A DNA stretch of 64,000 nt from positions 2,137,786-2,201,785 of the forward strand of contig NZ_JAFIDJ010000001.1 of NCBI RefSeq assembly GCF_017051705.1. The letters run 5' to 3'. This document shows positions 19,746 through 28,515 of this stretch, in pieces; within the stretch, counting starts at the first letter, position 1, and each line of letters begins with the position of its first letter. The translations under genes were made by a program, and so were the position numbers. Under the pieces are notes generated by a model. The model saw nothing but the letters and a program-made list of their open reading frames with translations. It was not told the origin of the DNA and made no database searches. This stretch comes from Algoriphagus lutimaris. GTDB lineage: Bacteria > Bacteroidota > Bacteroidia > Cytophagales > Cyclobacteriaceae.

Positions 19746-21053
19746 ATGCCGAAATCATCCAATGCCGAAGTGCAAGAAAAATTACCAAGAAACTTAGGGC
19801 TTTGGGGAGTTTGGATGCTAGTGGTTAATGGACTTATTGGAGCGGGAATTTTTGGATTACCCTCAGGGGCAGCTCGATTAGCCGGAGAATACAGTGTTTT
19901 GGTTTACGCATTTTGTGCACTGTTAATGCTTCCAGTCATTTTATGTTTTGCCGAATTAGGAAGCTATTTCAAGGGAACTGGAGGGCCAATCAAATATGGG
20001 AAATTAGCTTTTGGTTCATTTATTGGTTTTCAAGGTGGTTGGCTTTACTATTTGGCAAGATTGATTTCATTTGCCGCCAACACGGTTTTGTTAACAGATA
20101 GCATCGGTTACTTTTTACCTGCAGCAGCGGAAGGATATGGAAGACTCATTTCACTTGCAATTACCTGTGGGGCATTAAGCCTGATCAACATTCTTGGGTC
20201 TGTGGAATCCATTCGTTCTATGACCTTATTTACGATCATCAAATTCTCCGTCTTGATTGGTTTAGTGTTTGGAGGATTTATACTATTAGGCCCTGAAGTT
20301 TTACCAAATTTTGGAAGCCCACTTCCCGAAGGTTCCAATTTAGGTGCGGCAGCTTTATTGTTAATTTATGCCTTTGTCGGATTTGAAGGGGCAGTAGTCC
20401 CTGCTGGTGAAGCCAAAAGACCTGAAAGAGACATGCCGTTGGGCTTAATATTGGGTCTAGTTATCGTCGCAGTATTGTATATGTTGATCCAATTGGTAAC
20501 TCAGGCAGCCGTTCCTGATTTGGCAACTAGTAGCACCCCACTATTGGATGCTTCCTCTTCTTTATTCGGGAGTACAGGTGCGGTAATCTTAATGATTGGA
20601 GTTGCGACCTCAGTGATCGCAAATTTAATTGGATCTATGTTTTCAGCGACCCGGATCACCTACGCCTTATCTCTGGAGAAATCTCTTCCTGAATGGTTCG
20701 GTAGTGTACATGAAAAATACCTGACTCCAGCCAATTCTGTACTATTTTTCGGAATAGTTGCCTTTGCCTTGGCAGCTTTTGGAACATTTACATTTCTAGC
20801 TGCGATGACTGTCTTGTCAAGACTCTTTTTATTCATGATGAGCTGTGCAGCAATTCCTGTTTTACGTCCTAGATTTAAAGAACAAAGCCCATTTATTCTC
20901 AAGGGAGGAATTCTAATTCCTGTTCTTGGAATTTTAGCCTGTCTTTGGTTGATGATTCAAGTGAGCTGGACTTCTGTTTGGTTAACTGCAGTCTTGATTT
21001 TAATTGGTTCAATTTTATATTGGTTAGGAAAAAGGCAAAGTAAGGTGGCATAA
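19746..21053 (+). CDS. APC-family amino acid permease
   Basis: A 435-residue transporter with about twelve membrane segments. The N-terminal segment WMLVVNGLIGAGIFGLPSG is the unwound TM1 G-A-G-I-F substrate site of the amino acid-polyamine-organocation superfamily; YAFVGFEGAVVPAGEAKRPERDMP is the conserved TM6/loop block. It probably imports an amino acid by proton or sodium coupling; the substrate cannot be assigned. The gene stands alone between the sulfatase and the CDF transporter. Confidence 0.92.
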   Translation: MPKSSNAEVQEKLPRNLGLWGVWMLVVNGLIGAGIFGLPSGAARLAGEYSVLVYAFCALLMLPVILCFAELGSYFKGTGGPIKYGKLAFGSFIGFQGGWLYYLARLISFAANTVLLTDSIGYFLPAAAEGYGRLISLAITCGALSLINILGSVESIRSMTLFTIIKFSVLIGLVFGGFILLGPEVLPNFGSPLPEGSNLGAAALLLIYAFVGFEGAVVPAGEAKRPERDMPLGLILGLVIVAVLYMLIQLVTQAAVPDLATSSTPLLDASSSLFGSTGAVILMIGVATSVIANLIGSMFSATRITYALSLEKSLPEWFGSVHEKYLTPANSVLFFGIVAFALAAFGTFTFLAAMTVLSRLFLFMMSCAAIPVLRPRFKEQSPFILKGGILIPVLGILACLWLMIQVSWTSVWLTAVLILIGSILYWLGKRQSKVA

Positions 21054-21084
21054 AAAGTAGGCATAAAGTTTCTTTTGCTGCATT

Positions 21085-21100
21085 CAAAGGCTGACCTTTG
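21085..21100. promoter_or_regulatory. Perfect dyad before the CDF transporter gene
   Basis: CAAAGG and CCTTTG surround CTGA, between the permease stop and the CDF gene. The right arm lies in GACCTTTG, one base from the -7 consensus TAnnTTTG, with a TTTTG about 17 bases upstream, so the dyad may overlap a promoter as an operator would. It could also be a weak hairpin ending the permease transcript; no T-tract follows. Confidence 0.35.
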
Positions 21101-21148
21101 CCAAGCATTTAAGTAAAAGTGGATATCCCACTCCAATTTCGACCAAAA

Positions 21149-22015
21149 ATGACAAATAAAAACCTTGCCATACGCACCGTGATTTTCAGTATGCTGGGAA
21201 ATGTCGCCTTGGCAACTATAAAGTTTTTAGCAGGAATTTTTGGTAATTCATACGCATTAATTGCGGACGGAATTGAATCTGTGGTCGATGTATTTGCATC
21301 CATTTTGGTCTTAGTGGGTCTTCGCTATGCCAATCGGCCAGCGGATGAAAACCATCCCTATGGGCATGGAAAAGCAGAACCCCTGATCACCTTTTTAGTA
21401 GTTGCTTTTCTGATAGTTTCTGCGGCTACTATAGCCTATCAAGCGATCCAACATATCCGAATTCCACACAAGTTGCCTGAAAGCTTCACCTTATGGGTAT
21501 TGGCAGCTATTATTATCTGGAAAGAATCTTCCTATCAAATTGTCATTAGGAGAAGTAAAAAAATAAACTCCGATTCATTAAAAGCGGAAGCTTGGCACCA
21601 CAGAAGTGATGCAATTACTTCCATCGCTGCATTTATAGGAATTTCAATTGCATTATATTTTGGAGAAGGATATGAAGTAGCTGATGATTATGCAGCTCTG
21701 GTAGCTGTGGTTTTCATCGTGTACAACTGTTATAAAATATTCAGACCGGCTTTATCAGAGGTGATGGATGAAAATAATCATGAGGATTTAATTGAGAAAA
21801 TTAGGACAATAGCTATTGAAGTAAAAGGGGTCAAGGGAACTGAAAAATGCTACATTAGAAAAGCAGGTATGGATTACCATGTGGACTTACATGCCTTGGT
21901 GGAAGGTAATCTAACCGTGAAAGAAGGACATCGAATCTCCCATTTATTGAAAGATAAACTTCAAAAGGAAATCCCTGAGATAGGACATCTACTTATTCAT
22001 ATAGAACCTTTTTAG
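21149..22015 (+). CDS. Cation diffusion facilitator (CDF/FieF-like) metal transporter
   Basis: A 288-residue membrane protein, six membrane segments plus a cytoplasmic C-terminal metallochaperone-like domain (about 205-288). In the transport site TM2 has ADGIESVVD and TM5 has WHHRSD; aligned with E. coli FieF (Asp45, Asp49, His153, Asp157) the ligands are Glu43, Asp47, His150 and Asp154, so the first ligand is Glu. NHPYGHGKAE is the conserved cytoplasmic loop. CDF proteins export Zn, Fe, Mn or similar divalent ions against protons. The ATG at 21149 is preferred to an upstream GTG (21119), which adds a non-conserved polar segment. The methyltransferase gene follows after 25 bases. Confidence 0.92.
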   Translation: MTNKNLAIRTVIFSMLGNVALATIKFLAGIFGNSYALIADGIESVVDVFASILVLVGLRYANRPADENHPYGHGKAEPLITFLVVAFLIVSAATIAYQAIQHIRIPHKLPESFTLWVLAAIIIWKESSYQIVIRRSKKINSDSLKAEAWHHRSDAITSIAAFIGISIALYFGEGYEVADDYAALVAVVFIVYNCYKIFRPALSEVMDENNHEDLIEKIRTIAIEVKGVKGTEKCYIRKAGMDYHVDLHALVEGNLTVKEGHRISHLLKDKLQKEIPEIGHLLIHIEPF

Positions 22016-22040
22016 GAAATCGGTTTTTTAAATTATTGCT

Positions 22041-22748
22041 ATGAAAAAATCCACAATTGAGGAATTAAGAGCTCGATTTGACCAGGATGTAGAACGGTTT
22101 TCAAATCTAGACACGGGTCAACTTTCAACAATCGATGCACAGGTTTCTCTTGAGCTAATCACTGAAGCAGCAAAAAGGATCGTTCCCCATGCAAAGCAAT
22201 TGCTCGACATTGGTTGTGGCGCTGGAAACTATACCTTAAAAATGCTTTCCAAGCTTCCCCATCTCAATTGTACTTTAGTGGATTTGAGTTTACCTATGCT
22301 CCAAAAAGCAGAAGAAAGAGTTAAACAAATTGCTCTAGGAAGAGTAAAATGCATTCAAGAAGACATCCGTATTGCAGAACTGGATGATCACGGGTACGAC
22401 ATAATTTTAGCAGGTGCAGTTTTACACCATTTACGAGATGATGAAGATTGGGAAAGCACCTTTACTAAACTTTATCATTTACTCAAGCCAGGGGGATGTT
22501 TGATGATATCAGACTTGATCACTCAAGAAAACTCCATTTTGAATGACTACACCTGGGAGCGATATGGAGATTATTTAGAGGCTTTGGTCGATAAAGAATA
22601 CCGTCAAAAAGTCCTTGCCTATGTTGACAAAGAAGATTCGCCAAGGTCTATGAGTTTCCAATTAGAATTAATGAAAAAGGTAGGTTTTAGCAGTACTGAA
22701 ATTCTACATAAAAACATGTGCTTCGGCGCATTTGGAGGCATTAAATAA
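22041..22748 (+). CDS. Class I SAM-dependent methyltransferase
   Basis: A 235-residue cytoplasmic protein. LLDIGCGAGNYTL is motif I for S-adenosylmethionine, LVDLSLPML the acidic end of strand 2, and ILAGAVLHHLRDD with KPGGCLMISD the later motifs of the Methyltransf_11/25 group. The closest pattern is to small-molecule methyltransferases of the UbiE/Tam type; the substrate is unknown. It lies 25 bases after the CDF transporter and is probably cotranscribed with it. Confidence 0.9.
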   Translation: MKKSTIEELRARFDQDVERFSNLDTGQLSTIDAQVSLELITEAAKRIVPHAKQLLDIGCGAGNYTLKMLSKLPHLNCTLVDLSLPMLQKAEERVKQIALGRVKCIQEDIRIAELDDHGYDIILAGAVLHHLRDDEDWESTFTKLYHLLKPGGCLMISDLITQENSILNDYTWERYGDYLEALVDKEYRQKVLAYVDKEDSPRSMSFQLELMKKVGFSSTEILHKNMCFGAFGGIK

Positions 22749-22859
22749 ATGAGCTTTCGCTTTCTACCGTCACCCTTTTCATACTGTAAATTCTTGCTTT
22801 AAAACTCGCTAGTATAACTTTTTAGGATGTTAATCTATTTTTAACAGAAAAACATTACC

Positions 22860-22877
22860 ACTTAATAATCATTAAGT
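22860..22877. promoter_or_regulatory. Palindrome upstream of the NTF2-like gene
   Basis: ACTTAAT and ATTAAGT flank AATC, 110 bases before the ATG at 22987. Seven-base perfect arms could be an operator or a weak hairpin. The surrounding 238 bases (22749-22986) have no ORF and no exact -7 element. Confidence 0.25.
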
Positions 22878-22986
22878 TGCAAATAAAATTATCAACTCAT
22901 TTTATGTATCTTAATGTGTTTTATGGTTGAAAAATTATCTCAACAAATTCTTTATTTTTCAAACCATTCAACCTAATAATTCGCCT

Positions 22987-23406
22987 ATGAAAATCCTTTT
23001 CACGCTTGCACTTTTCTTGTATTCTAGTTTTGTTTTTGCGCAAACAGAACAAGAAATAGCCACAAAAGTAGAAGCCTTAAGACTAGCTCTCATAGATCCT
23101 ACCGAAGCGAGCTTAAAAGCGCTTAGTTCCGATAGACTGAGCTATGGACATTCTAATGGAAAAATCGAAAATAAAACTGAGTTTATAGAAGCCTTAGTCA
23201 GTGGTGTATCAGATTTTGCAACCGCTACTTTTAAAGATCAAACCATTCAGATTGAAAAAAATACGGCAATTGTAAGACATATACTGGCTGCTGATTTGGT
23301 AAATGGAGACCAAACCAACCACATAGAAATCGGAGTAATTATGTTCTGGCATAAAGAAAAAGGCCAGTGGAAATTGCGGGCCAGACAAGCATATAAATTA
23401 ACTTAA
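22987..23406 (+). CDS. Exported NTF2-like (DUF4440-type) protein
   Basis: A 139-residue protein: a clear signal peptide (KILFTLALFLYSSFVFAQ, cleaved before Gln-Thr) and a single NTF2/SnoaL-like domain. The pattern of an N-terminal helix, then LSSDRLSYGHSNGKIENKTEF and the final strands MFWHKEKGQWKLRARQAYKL, is usual for periplasmic DUF4440 proteins of Bacteroidota. Function unknown; such domains bind small ligands. A TTG at 22927 would put 20 extra residues before the signal peptide and is rejected. The stop lies 5 bases from the convergent BASS transporter stop. Confidence 0.85.
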   Translation: MKILFTLALFLYSSFVFAQTEQEIATKVEALRLALIDPTEASLKALSSDRLSYGHSNGKIENKTEFIEALVSGVSDFATATFKDQTIQIEKNTAIVRHILAADLVNGDQTNHIEIGVIMFWHKEKGQWKLRARQAYKLT

Positions 23407-23411
23407 GAAGT

Positions 23412-24506
23412 TTAGGTATAAGGACTTTCCTCTGGAATTGGTTTTTTGTGCCAATAGGACGCGAGGATGGAACCACTCACATTCATAAATGGCCCAAATA
23501 CCGCCGGAGCTAGGCCTACAGTGGCTATTTTCCCCATTTCTTTGGCAATTCCGGAAGCTAGTCCACCATTTTGCATTCCCACTTCAATAGCAATTGTTCT
23601 ACAATCTCGCTCGCTCAGCCTAAATAAACGGCTTGACCAATAACCCAATAGATATCCTGCAAGATTGTGGAATATGACCATAACAATAAGCATTGGCCCA
23701 ATATCCAACAAGCTATCTCGTCCAGCAGCCACAATAACAACTAAAATCAAAGCAATGGCAGCCATGGAAATAATTGGCATCAAATCATCCAGCCATTTGG
23801 ATTTACCTCGCAGAAAATAATTAAAGACCAGCCCTGCACCAATTGGGATAATCACCATTTTCACAATACTGAACATCATATCCACTACATCAATTGCTAC
23901 AAATTCTCCTGCCAGCCATCCCATGAGGAAGGGAGTTACAAATGGAGCTAATAGCGTAGTAATGGAAGTTACGGTGATCGAAAGTGCTAAATTAGCTTTC
24001 GCTAAAAAACTCATCACGTTTGAAGCCATACCACTAGGAGAACAGCCTATCAGAATCATCCCTGCTGCAATTTCTGGGGGGAACCCACTTAATTTAGCGA
24101 GTGTAAAGCCAATGAAAGGCATAATGGAAAATTGACATAATACCCCAATCAGTACTCCTTTAGGCATTTTTACGACTCCCAAAAAATCTTTAATACTCAT
24201 GGAAGTCCCCATACCAAACATTATTACTTGAATCAAGGGAACAATCAAGGCACTAAATTTAAAACCTTGGTACTCAAGGAAATATTGGGGAAAATAGAGT
24301 GCAAGCGCAACAGACCCAAAGATCATCATAGAATATGCATATCCCTTTAATTTTTCACTTCCCAAAAATGAAAGTGCACAAATAAAGAAAAAGCCAATCC
24401 ATAAAAAGCTTGCATATTCAATTCCTAGAAACAGGCTAGTTCCAACCGCTCCAACAAATAGCGCAATTGAAAGAATTGAAAGAGATTTTGTGATTCTTGG
24501 ATTCAA
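23412..24506 (-). CDS. BASS-family (bile acid:Na+ symporter type) transporter
   Basis: A 364-residue protein with about ten membrane segments. FGMGTSMSIKDF, LIGCSPSGMASNVMSFLAKA and AIEVGMQNGGLASGIA are the sodium-site and crossover motifs of the BASS/SBF family. Bacterial members move pyruvate, pantoate, keto acids or sterol acids; bile acids are not implied. It starts 93 bases after the last dehydratase gene on the same strand, so it may be the uptake step of that cluster, carrying a small keto acid. That role is inferred from position only. Confidence 0.88.
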   Translation of the reverse strand: MNPRITKSLSILSIALFVGAVGTSLFLGIEYASFLWIGFFFICALSFLGSEKLKGYAYSMMIFGSVALALYFPQYFLEYQGFKFSALIVPLIQVIMFGMGTSMSIKDFLGVVKMPKGVLIGVLCQFSIMPFIGFTLAKLSGFPPEIAAGMILIGCSPSGMASNVMSFLAKANLALSITVTSITTLLAPFVTPFLMGWLAGEFVAIDVVDMMFSIVKMVIIPIGAGLVFNYFLRGKSKWLDDLMPIISMAAIALILVVIVAAGRDSLLDIGPMLIVMVIFHNLAGYLLGYWSSRLFRLSERDCRTIAIEVGMQNGGLASGIAKEMGKIATVGLAPAVFGPFMNVSGSILASYWHKKPIPEESPYT

Positions 24507-24599
24507 AATGAAGGTATTTTGGGTGAATGCTCATGAAATTAACCCGAAAACAAGATTTGGAGCAAGTTTCCGGTTTTATCAAAAGGTAAAATAGGAATC

Positions 24600-26084
24600 T
24601 TAACTGTAAGTTCTATCATGAGAACGCTTATCGTTCCACATATCAGTGGGTGCAAAATATGACTTGTCTGAAGGGTGTAAGTGAGCTTTCACTACTTCCT
24701 CATTTAATTCAATCCCCAATCCAGGTGCTTCCAGAGGAACTGGCGCGTAACCTTTGTCAATTATTTTTCCTCCTCCGGTCATGGTGACCATATCTTCCCA
24801 CCAGGGAACATCTACCGAATGGTGTTCCAGAGCAAGGAAATTCTGTGTGGCAGCTGCACAGTGAACATTTGCCATAAAGGATACTGGGGTACCTGCCTGG
24901 TGCATGGCCATGGCAATTCCTTTTTCCTCGGCATAGTCGGCAATGCGTTTGGTCTCCAAAAGCCCCCCTGAAGAGGCCAAATCCGGATGCACGATATCCA
25001 CTGCATGATTATCAATTAAATCTTTGAAATACTGAAGTAGGTAAATATCCTCTCCCGTAGTAGTAGGAGTATTTAATGCAGTAGTAATGGTCTTATGTTG
25101 TTCCCACATTTGCCAGGGCACCATATCCTCAAGCCAGGCAAGTCTGTACTTATCCAATGCTTGCCCCAGTCTGATACAATTGTTCAAGTCAAAATGTCCA
25201 TAATGATCAGTAGAAAGTGGTATTTCATAACCTACCATTCCTCTGACGTGATCCACTATCTTGGCAAGTTCGTCCAAACCTTTTTCTGTTATTTGGACTC
25301 CAGTAAAAGGATGGGCGGTATTCGCATAGGACATATATCCTCCTTGCCACTGGCTTTTCCCTTGCTTGAAAATCTCAGGGTTGACAATACATCCTGGAAT
25401 ATCCATGATTTCACCAATGGAAACATCCATTTTTAGCCAAGTGTATCCTTGCTCCTCGGTTCTATATTTAATAAGTTTTAATTGCTCCTCTGGTGAACTT
25501 GCCTCAGGAGTATCCGCATACAACCTCACAGAATCTCTATACCTTCCTCCCAATAACTGCCAAGCTGGAACATTATAGGCTTTTCCGCAAAGGTCCCAAA
25601 GGGCCATTTCTACTCCACATACTCCTCCTGCTTGACGGGATTGCCCCCCAAATTGCTTGATGATTTTAAAAACCTTCTCCACATTACATGGGTTTTCTCC
25701 CAAAATCCTACTCTTAAGCATCAAGGCATATTTTGGGTCAGCGCCGTCTCTAACCTCCCCCAATCCATAGATTCCTTGGTTGGTATCTATTCTAAGAATA
25801 GCTGTACCTCCCATTACTGCAGTATGTGCATAACGCAAATCAGTAATTTTCAAATCTGAGGGAGAAGAAGCTCTACGCACATTTTTGGTTGTTTCTGCCA
25901 TGGTGTCTTCTATACTAAGTCCCATCAGTGCGGAAAGGCTCAGTCCTCCCAAAGCAGTCTTCTTCAAAAAATCTCTTCTGTTATCTTTTGTCAGAGGATT
26001 ATCAATTTCTGCTTGGCGTTGGGCAATATATTGCTGCTCTCTTATTTTGTTCTTTTCAATGAGTTCTTTTAGGGTATTTTTCAT
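24600..26084 (-). CDS. Tat-exported enolase-superfamily protein 1 (mandelate racemase/sugar-acid dehydratase type)
   Basis: A 494-residue protein. A charged 35-residue extension precedes the twin-arginine motif NRRDFLKK (Arg36-Arg37) and a hydrophobic stretch. The enolase N-terminal domain covers about 78-185 and the barrel follows. Lys218 (WLKMD), metal ligands Asp293 (STDHYGHF), Glu319 (WLEDMVP) and Glu345 (TGEDIY), and His395 (AMHQAG) fit a mandelate-racemase-type active site, so abstraction of an alpha proton from a carboxylate is expected, giving dehydration of a sugar acid. An insertion at about 225-265 is absent from the paralogue at 27212-28489. It is the last gene of two RraA/dehydratase pairs, 110 bases after the RraA gene. 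Substrate unknown. Confidence 0.9.
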   Translation of the reverse strand: MKNTLKELIEKNKIREQQYIAQRQAEIDNPLTKDNRRDFLKKTALGGLSLSALMGLSIEDTMAETTKNVRRASSPSDLKITDLRYAHTAVMGGTAILRIDTNQGIYGLGEVRDGADPKYALMLKSRILGENPCNVEKVFKIIKQFGGQSRQAGGVCGVEMALWDLCGKAYNVPAWQLLGGRYRDSVRLYADTPEASSPEEQLKLIKYRTEEQGYTWLKMDVSIGEIMDIPGCIVNPEIFKQGKSQWQGGYMSYANTAHPFTGVQITEKGLDELAKIVDHVRGMVGYEIPLSTDHYGHFDLNNCIRLGQALDKYRLAWLEDMVPWQMWEQHKTITTALNTPTTTGEDIYLLQYFKDLIDNHAVDIVHPDLASSGGLLETKRIADYAEEKGIAMAMHQAGTPVSFMANVHCAAATQNFLALEHHSVDVPWWEDMVTMTGGGKIIDKGYAPVPLEAPGLGIELNEEVVKAHLHPSDKSYFAPTDMWNDKRSHDRTYS

Positions 26085-26194
26085 GATATGCAGGGTTATT
26101 GTTAAATCAATATGATTGAAGGTCAGTTTATATTAACCGGCTAAAATAAGTCTGAGAAAGGCCTTTAGTCCTTGCCACATTAAAAATGAAGTGA

Positions 26195-27157
26195 TTAGTA
26201 ATTCCTCTCTTTTAGGTAATTATCTAATTCCTCTTTCGTCATAGGTAGTTTTCCAGGATAGTTATTCAACCAATCCAAAAAGTCTTTTTTGATTTCCTCT
26301 GTCCATTGGCTATCAATTTGTCCAGCAAGGTATTTCCCCTCCCGAAGCCTTTGATGACCAAACTCATCTCTTAGGCCAGTCACTTCGGAAGTCAAGACCA
26401 ATTCCTCCACCAAAAAGGCAGGTATAAAAATCACTCCATATTTTTTTGCCAACACCACATCACCGGGAAGCACGGTCGCACGCCCAATTCTAATGGGGGT
26501 ATTAATAGAGATAAGCATCATTTGTTGGATATAAGATGGATCCTGTCCTTTGATCCAAGCATTAAATCCTTCAATTTCAGAAAGGCCTTCCTGATCGCGA
26601 ACCGAACCATTGAATACCACACCTCTCTGAGATTTAGCAAAAATTGCATTTCCTAAATTATCCCCAATTAATGTACCGTCCGCAATTTTCCCATACCCAT
26701 CTGCCACATAAACATCCCCGTTCACGAGTACATCTATTGGCCAGGAATTGGTCCCTCCTTTTGGAGATCGGCCTTCTTTTTCCACTCCTTGATCTTTCAC
26801 TTGTTTTTCAAGATCAGGCCTGAGTGGCATGTATTGGGCAGTTACTACCCGGCCGGTCATCGCCTCGTCTGGCAGCATAATTTGCCAGTCACCTTCGTAT
26901 TGATTTTGAAATCCTTTGTTTCTCAAAACTCCCCAAGCCTCTTCAATCGAAATGTTTTTTAATCGTTCAAGTATAGAATCAGATACTTTAGGTCTTCCAT
27001 CAGGAAATCGCTCGCCCGTCCATTGAGAAGTTAAAGCTTTAATATACTCAGGGGAAGCACCAACATTTTGTGCAGTTGCTTTTCCTATCGGAAGCATCAT
27101 GATGCAAGAAAGCACTAAAGCAAAAGGATAGCTTTTTTGTAGAAATTTAAAATTCAT
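26195..27157 (-). CDS. Exported RraA-fold protein 1 (possible class II pyruvate aldolase type)
   Basis: A 320-residue protein with a Sec signal peptide (cleavage near Ala29). The core has the RraA/HMG-aldolase motif D-x20-R-D: Asp166 in IGDNLGNAI and Arg187-Asp188 in NGSVRD. Related enzymes (4-hydroxy-4-methyl-2-oxoglutarate aldolase) cleave or decarboxylate pyruvate-containing acids with a divalent metal; E. coli RraA instead inhibits RNase E, which is impossible outside the cytoplasm. An N-terminal block with WTGERFPDGRPKVSD and a C-terminal block ending in a helix are shared with the paralogue at 28516. Its gene is 54 bases after enolase-superfamily gene 2. Aldolase activity is an inference. 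Confidence 0.88.
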   Translation of the reverse strand: MNFKFLQKSYPFALVLSCIMMLPIGKATAQNVGASPEYIKALTSQWTGERFPDGRPKVSDSILERLKNISIEEAWGVLRNKGFQNQYEGDWQIMLPDEAMTGRVVTAQYMPLRPDLEKQVKDQGVEKEGRSPKGGTNSWPIDVLVNGDVYVADGYGKIADGTLIGDNLGNAIFAKSQRGVVFNGSVRDQEGLSEIEGFNAWIKGQDPSYIQQMMLISINTPIRIGRATVLPGDVVLAKKYGVIFIPAFLVEELVLTSEVTGLRDEFGHQRLREGKYLAGQIDSQWTEEIKKDFLDWLNNYPGKLPMTKEELDNYLKERNY

Positions 27158-27211
27158 TAGTCATTTTGGGTTACTGGTTAAAATTAAATGATGATGGAAA
27201 AGAGTTAGTGT

Positions 27212-28489
27212 CTACTCAAAAAAGGGAATACCGGGAACGGCATGTTTTTTCATACCTTCTTCATTGATCTCTACTCCAATGCCTGGTTTTTCAGAAAGCG
27301 TGATAAAGCTGTTTTCGGTTCTTGGTCCATCGTAGGTCACGATATCTTTCCAAAGATCATCCTTGTCCATGTAGATCTGCCATTCCATAATTTGAAAATT
27401 TGGAACTGAAGCACATACATGGCAGCTTGCCATCGCACCAAGAAATGAGGCAACCATATGGGGTGAAAAAGGCACATAATACAGATTAGCCAAATTTGCG
27501 ATGCGTTGGGCTTCTCCCAATCCTCCCGCCTTTTGCAAATCAGGCATGATGATATCCAGTGCTCCATCTGCCAATAGCTTGGTGAATCCATAAGCGAGAT
27601 AGATATTTTCTCCAGCGCAAATAGGAGTGCTGGTCTCTTGTGTAATGTGTTTATAAACCTCAGGATTATCTGCTGGAACTGGTTCTTCCAACCACATCAG
27701 GTTCAGAGGCTCATACATTTTAGCCATTTTCATCCCTGTGACTGCATCATACCTTCCATGCATGTCCACGCAAATATCAATGTTAGGACCTACTTCCTCC
27801 CTTACTGCTGCTATGGCATTGTACATTCGATCTATTTCGGCTGGGTTTGCAGTCCAATTGAATCGATCGTATTTATTCGGATCTCTACCATTATCAACAT
27901 CAAATTTCACTGCATTGTAACCCCGGGAAACGGCATCTCGAGCTGCTGCAGCATAGTCCTCTGGTGTTGGATTGGTTGAGGCATAAAGTGCAGTATCACA
28001 ATACACACGGATTTTATCCCGGAACTTCCCTCCTAACAGTTGGTAAACTGGAACATTAAAAACTTTACCTGTAATATCCCAAAGAGCTGTTTCAATTGCA
28101 GTAAGTACAGCGACAAAAACTCCTGATTGGGCTCCTCCAAAAAAAGAACCCTTTCGAAGTTGTTCAGCCAATCGGTTCGGATTTAAAGGATTTTGTCCTT
28201 TCAGTTGATTCCCTAACCTTTTGACTAAGTAATAAGTACCATGAATGGCATCAACCGCCTCACCACAGCCCCAAACATCTTGGTTGGTATATATTTTCAC
28301 ATAAACAGCACCACGGACAAATCCACATTTGACGTCAGTGATTTTTAAATCGGAGGGATTGGAATAATTATTTTGCTTGTGGACTGCTGCTTGCAAGCCT
28401 TGGCCAAAATTGGTCAATAAGCCAGCACCAGTTAATCCAAGAGCAGCACCTTTTTGAAGGAAGGATCTACGTGATTTTTTGTTATTCAT
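27212..28489 (-). CDS. Tat-exported enolase-superfamily protein 2 (galactonate-dehydratase-like)
   Basis: A 425-residue protein. The Tat signal SRRSFLQKG (Arg7-Arg8) leads into a Gly/Leu hydrophobic stretch. Active-site residues: Lys195 (AVKFDVDN), Asp242 with His244 (CVDMHGRYD), Glu268 (WLEEPVP), Glu294 (AGENIY) and His344 (FSPHM). This is the arrangement of D-galactonate/mannonate-type dehydratases, which make 2-keto-3-deoxy sugar acids. The ATG at 28489 was chosen over an upstream TTG (28510), which would place seven residues before the Tat motif and crowd the preceding stop. It starts 26 bases after RraA-fold gene 2 and is clearly in the same operon. Substrate unassigned. Confidence 0.9.
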   Translation of the reverse strand: MNNKKSRRSFLQKGAALGLTGAGLLTNFGQGLQAAVHKQNNYSNPSDLKITDVKCGFVRGAVYVKIYTNQDVWGCGEAVDAIHGTYYLVKRLGNQLKGQNPLNPNRLAEQLRKGSFFGGAQSGVFVAVLTAIETALWDITGKVFNVPVYQLLGGKFRDKIRVYCDTALYASTNPTPEDYAAAARDAVSRGYNAVKFDVDNGRDPNKYDRFNWTANPAEIDRMYNAIAAVREEVGPNIDICVDMHGRYDAVTGMKMAKMYEPLNLMWLEEPVPADNPEVYKHITQETSTPICAGENIYLAYGFTKLLADGALDIIMPDLQKAGGLGEAQRIANLANLYYVPFSPHMVASFLGAMASCHVCASVPNFQIMEWQIYMDKDDLWKDIVTYDGPRTENSFITLSEKPGIGVEINEEGMKKHAVPGIPFFE

Positions 28490-28515
28490 GATTGAAATTG
28501 ATTTTAACAATTAGG

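Noticed and set aside
22749-22986. Possible small RNA in the gap upstream of the NTF2-like gene
   Set aside because: Only one 7-base palindrome is visible; there is no promoter plus terminator pair.
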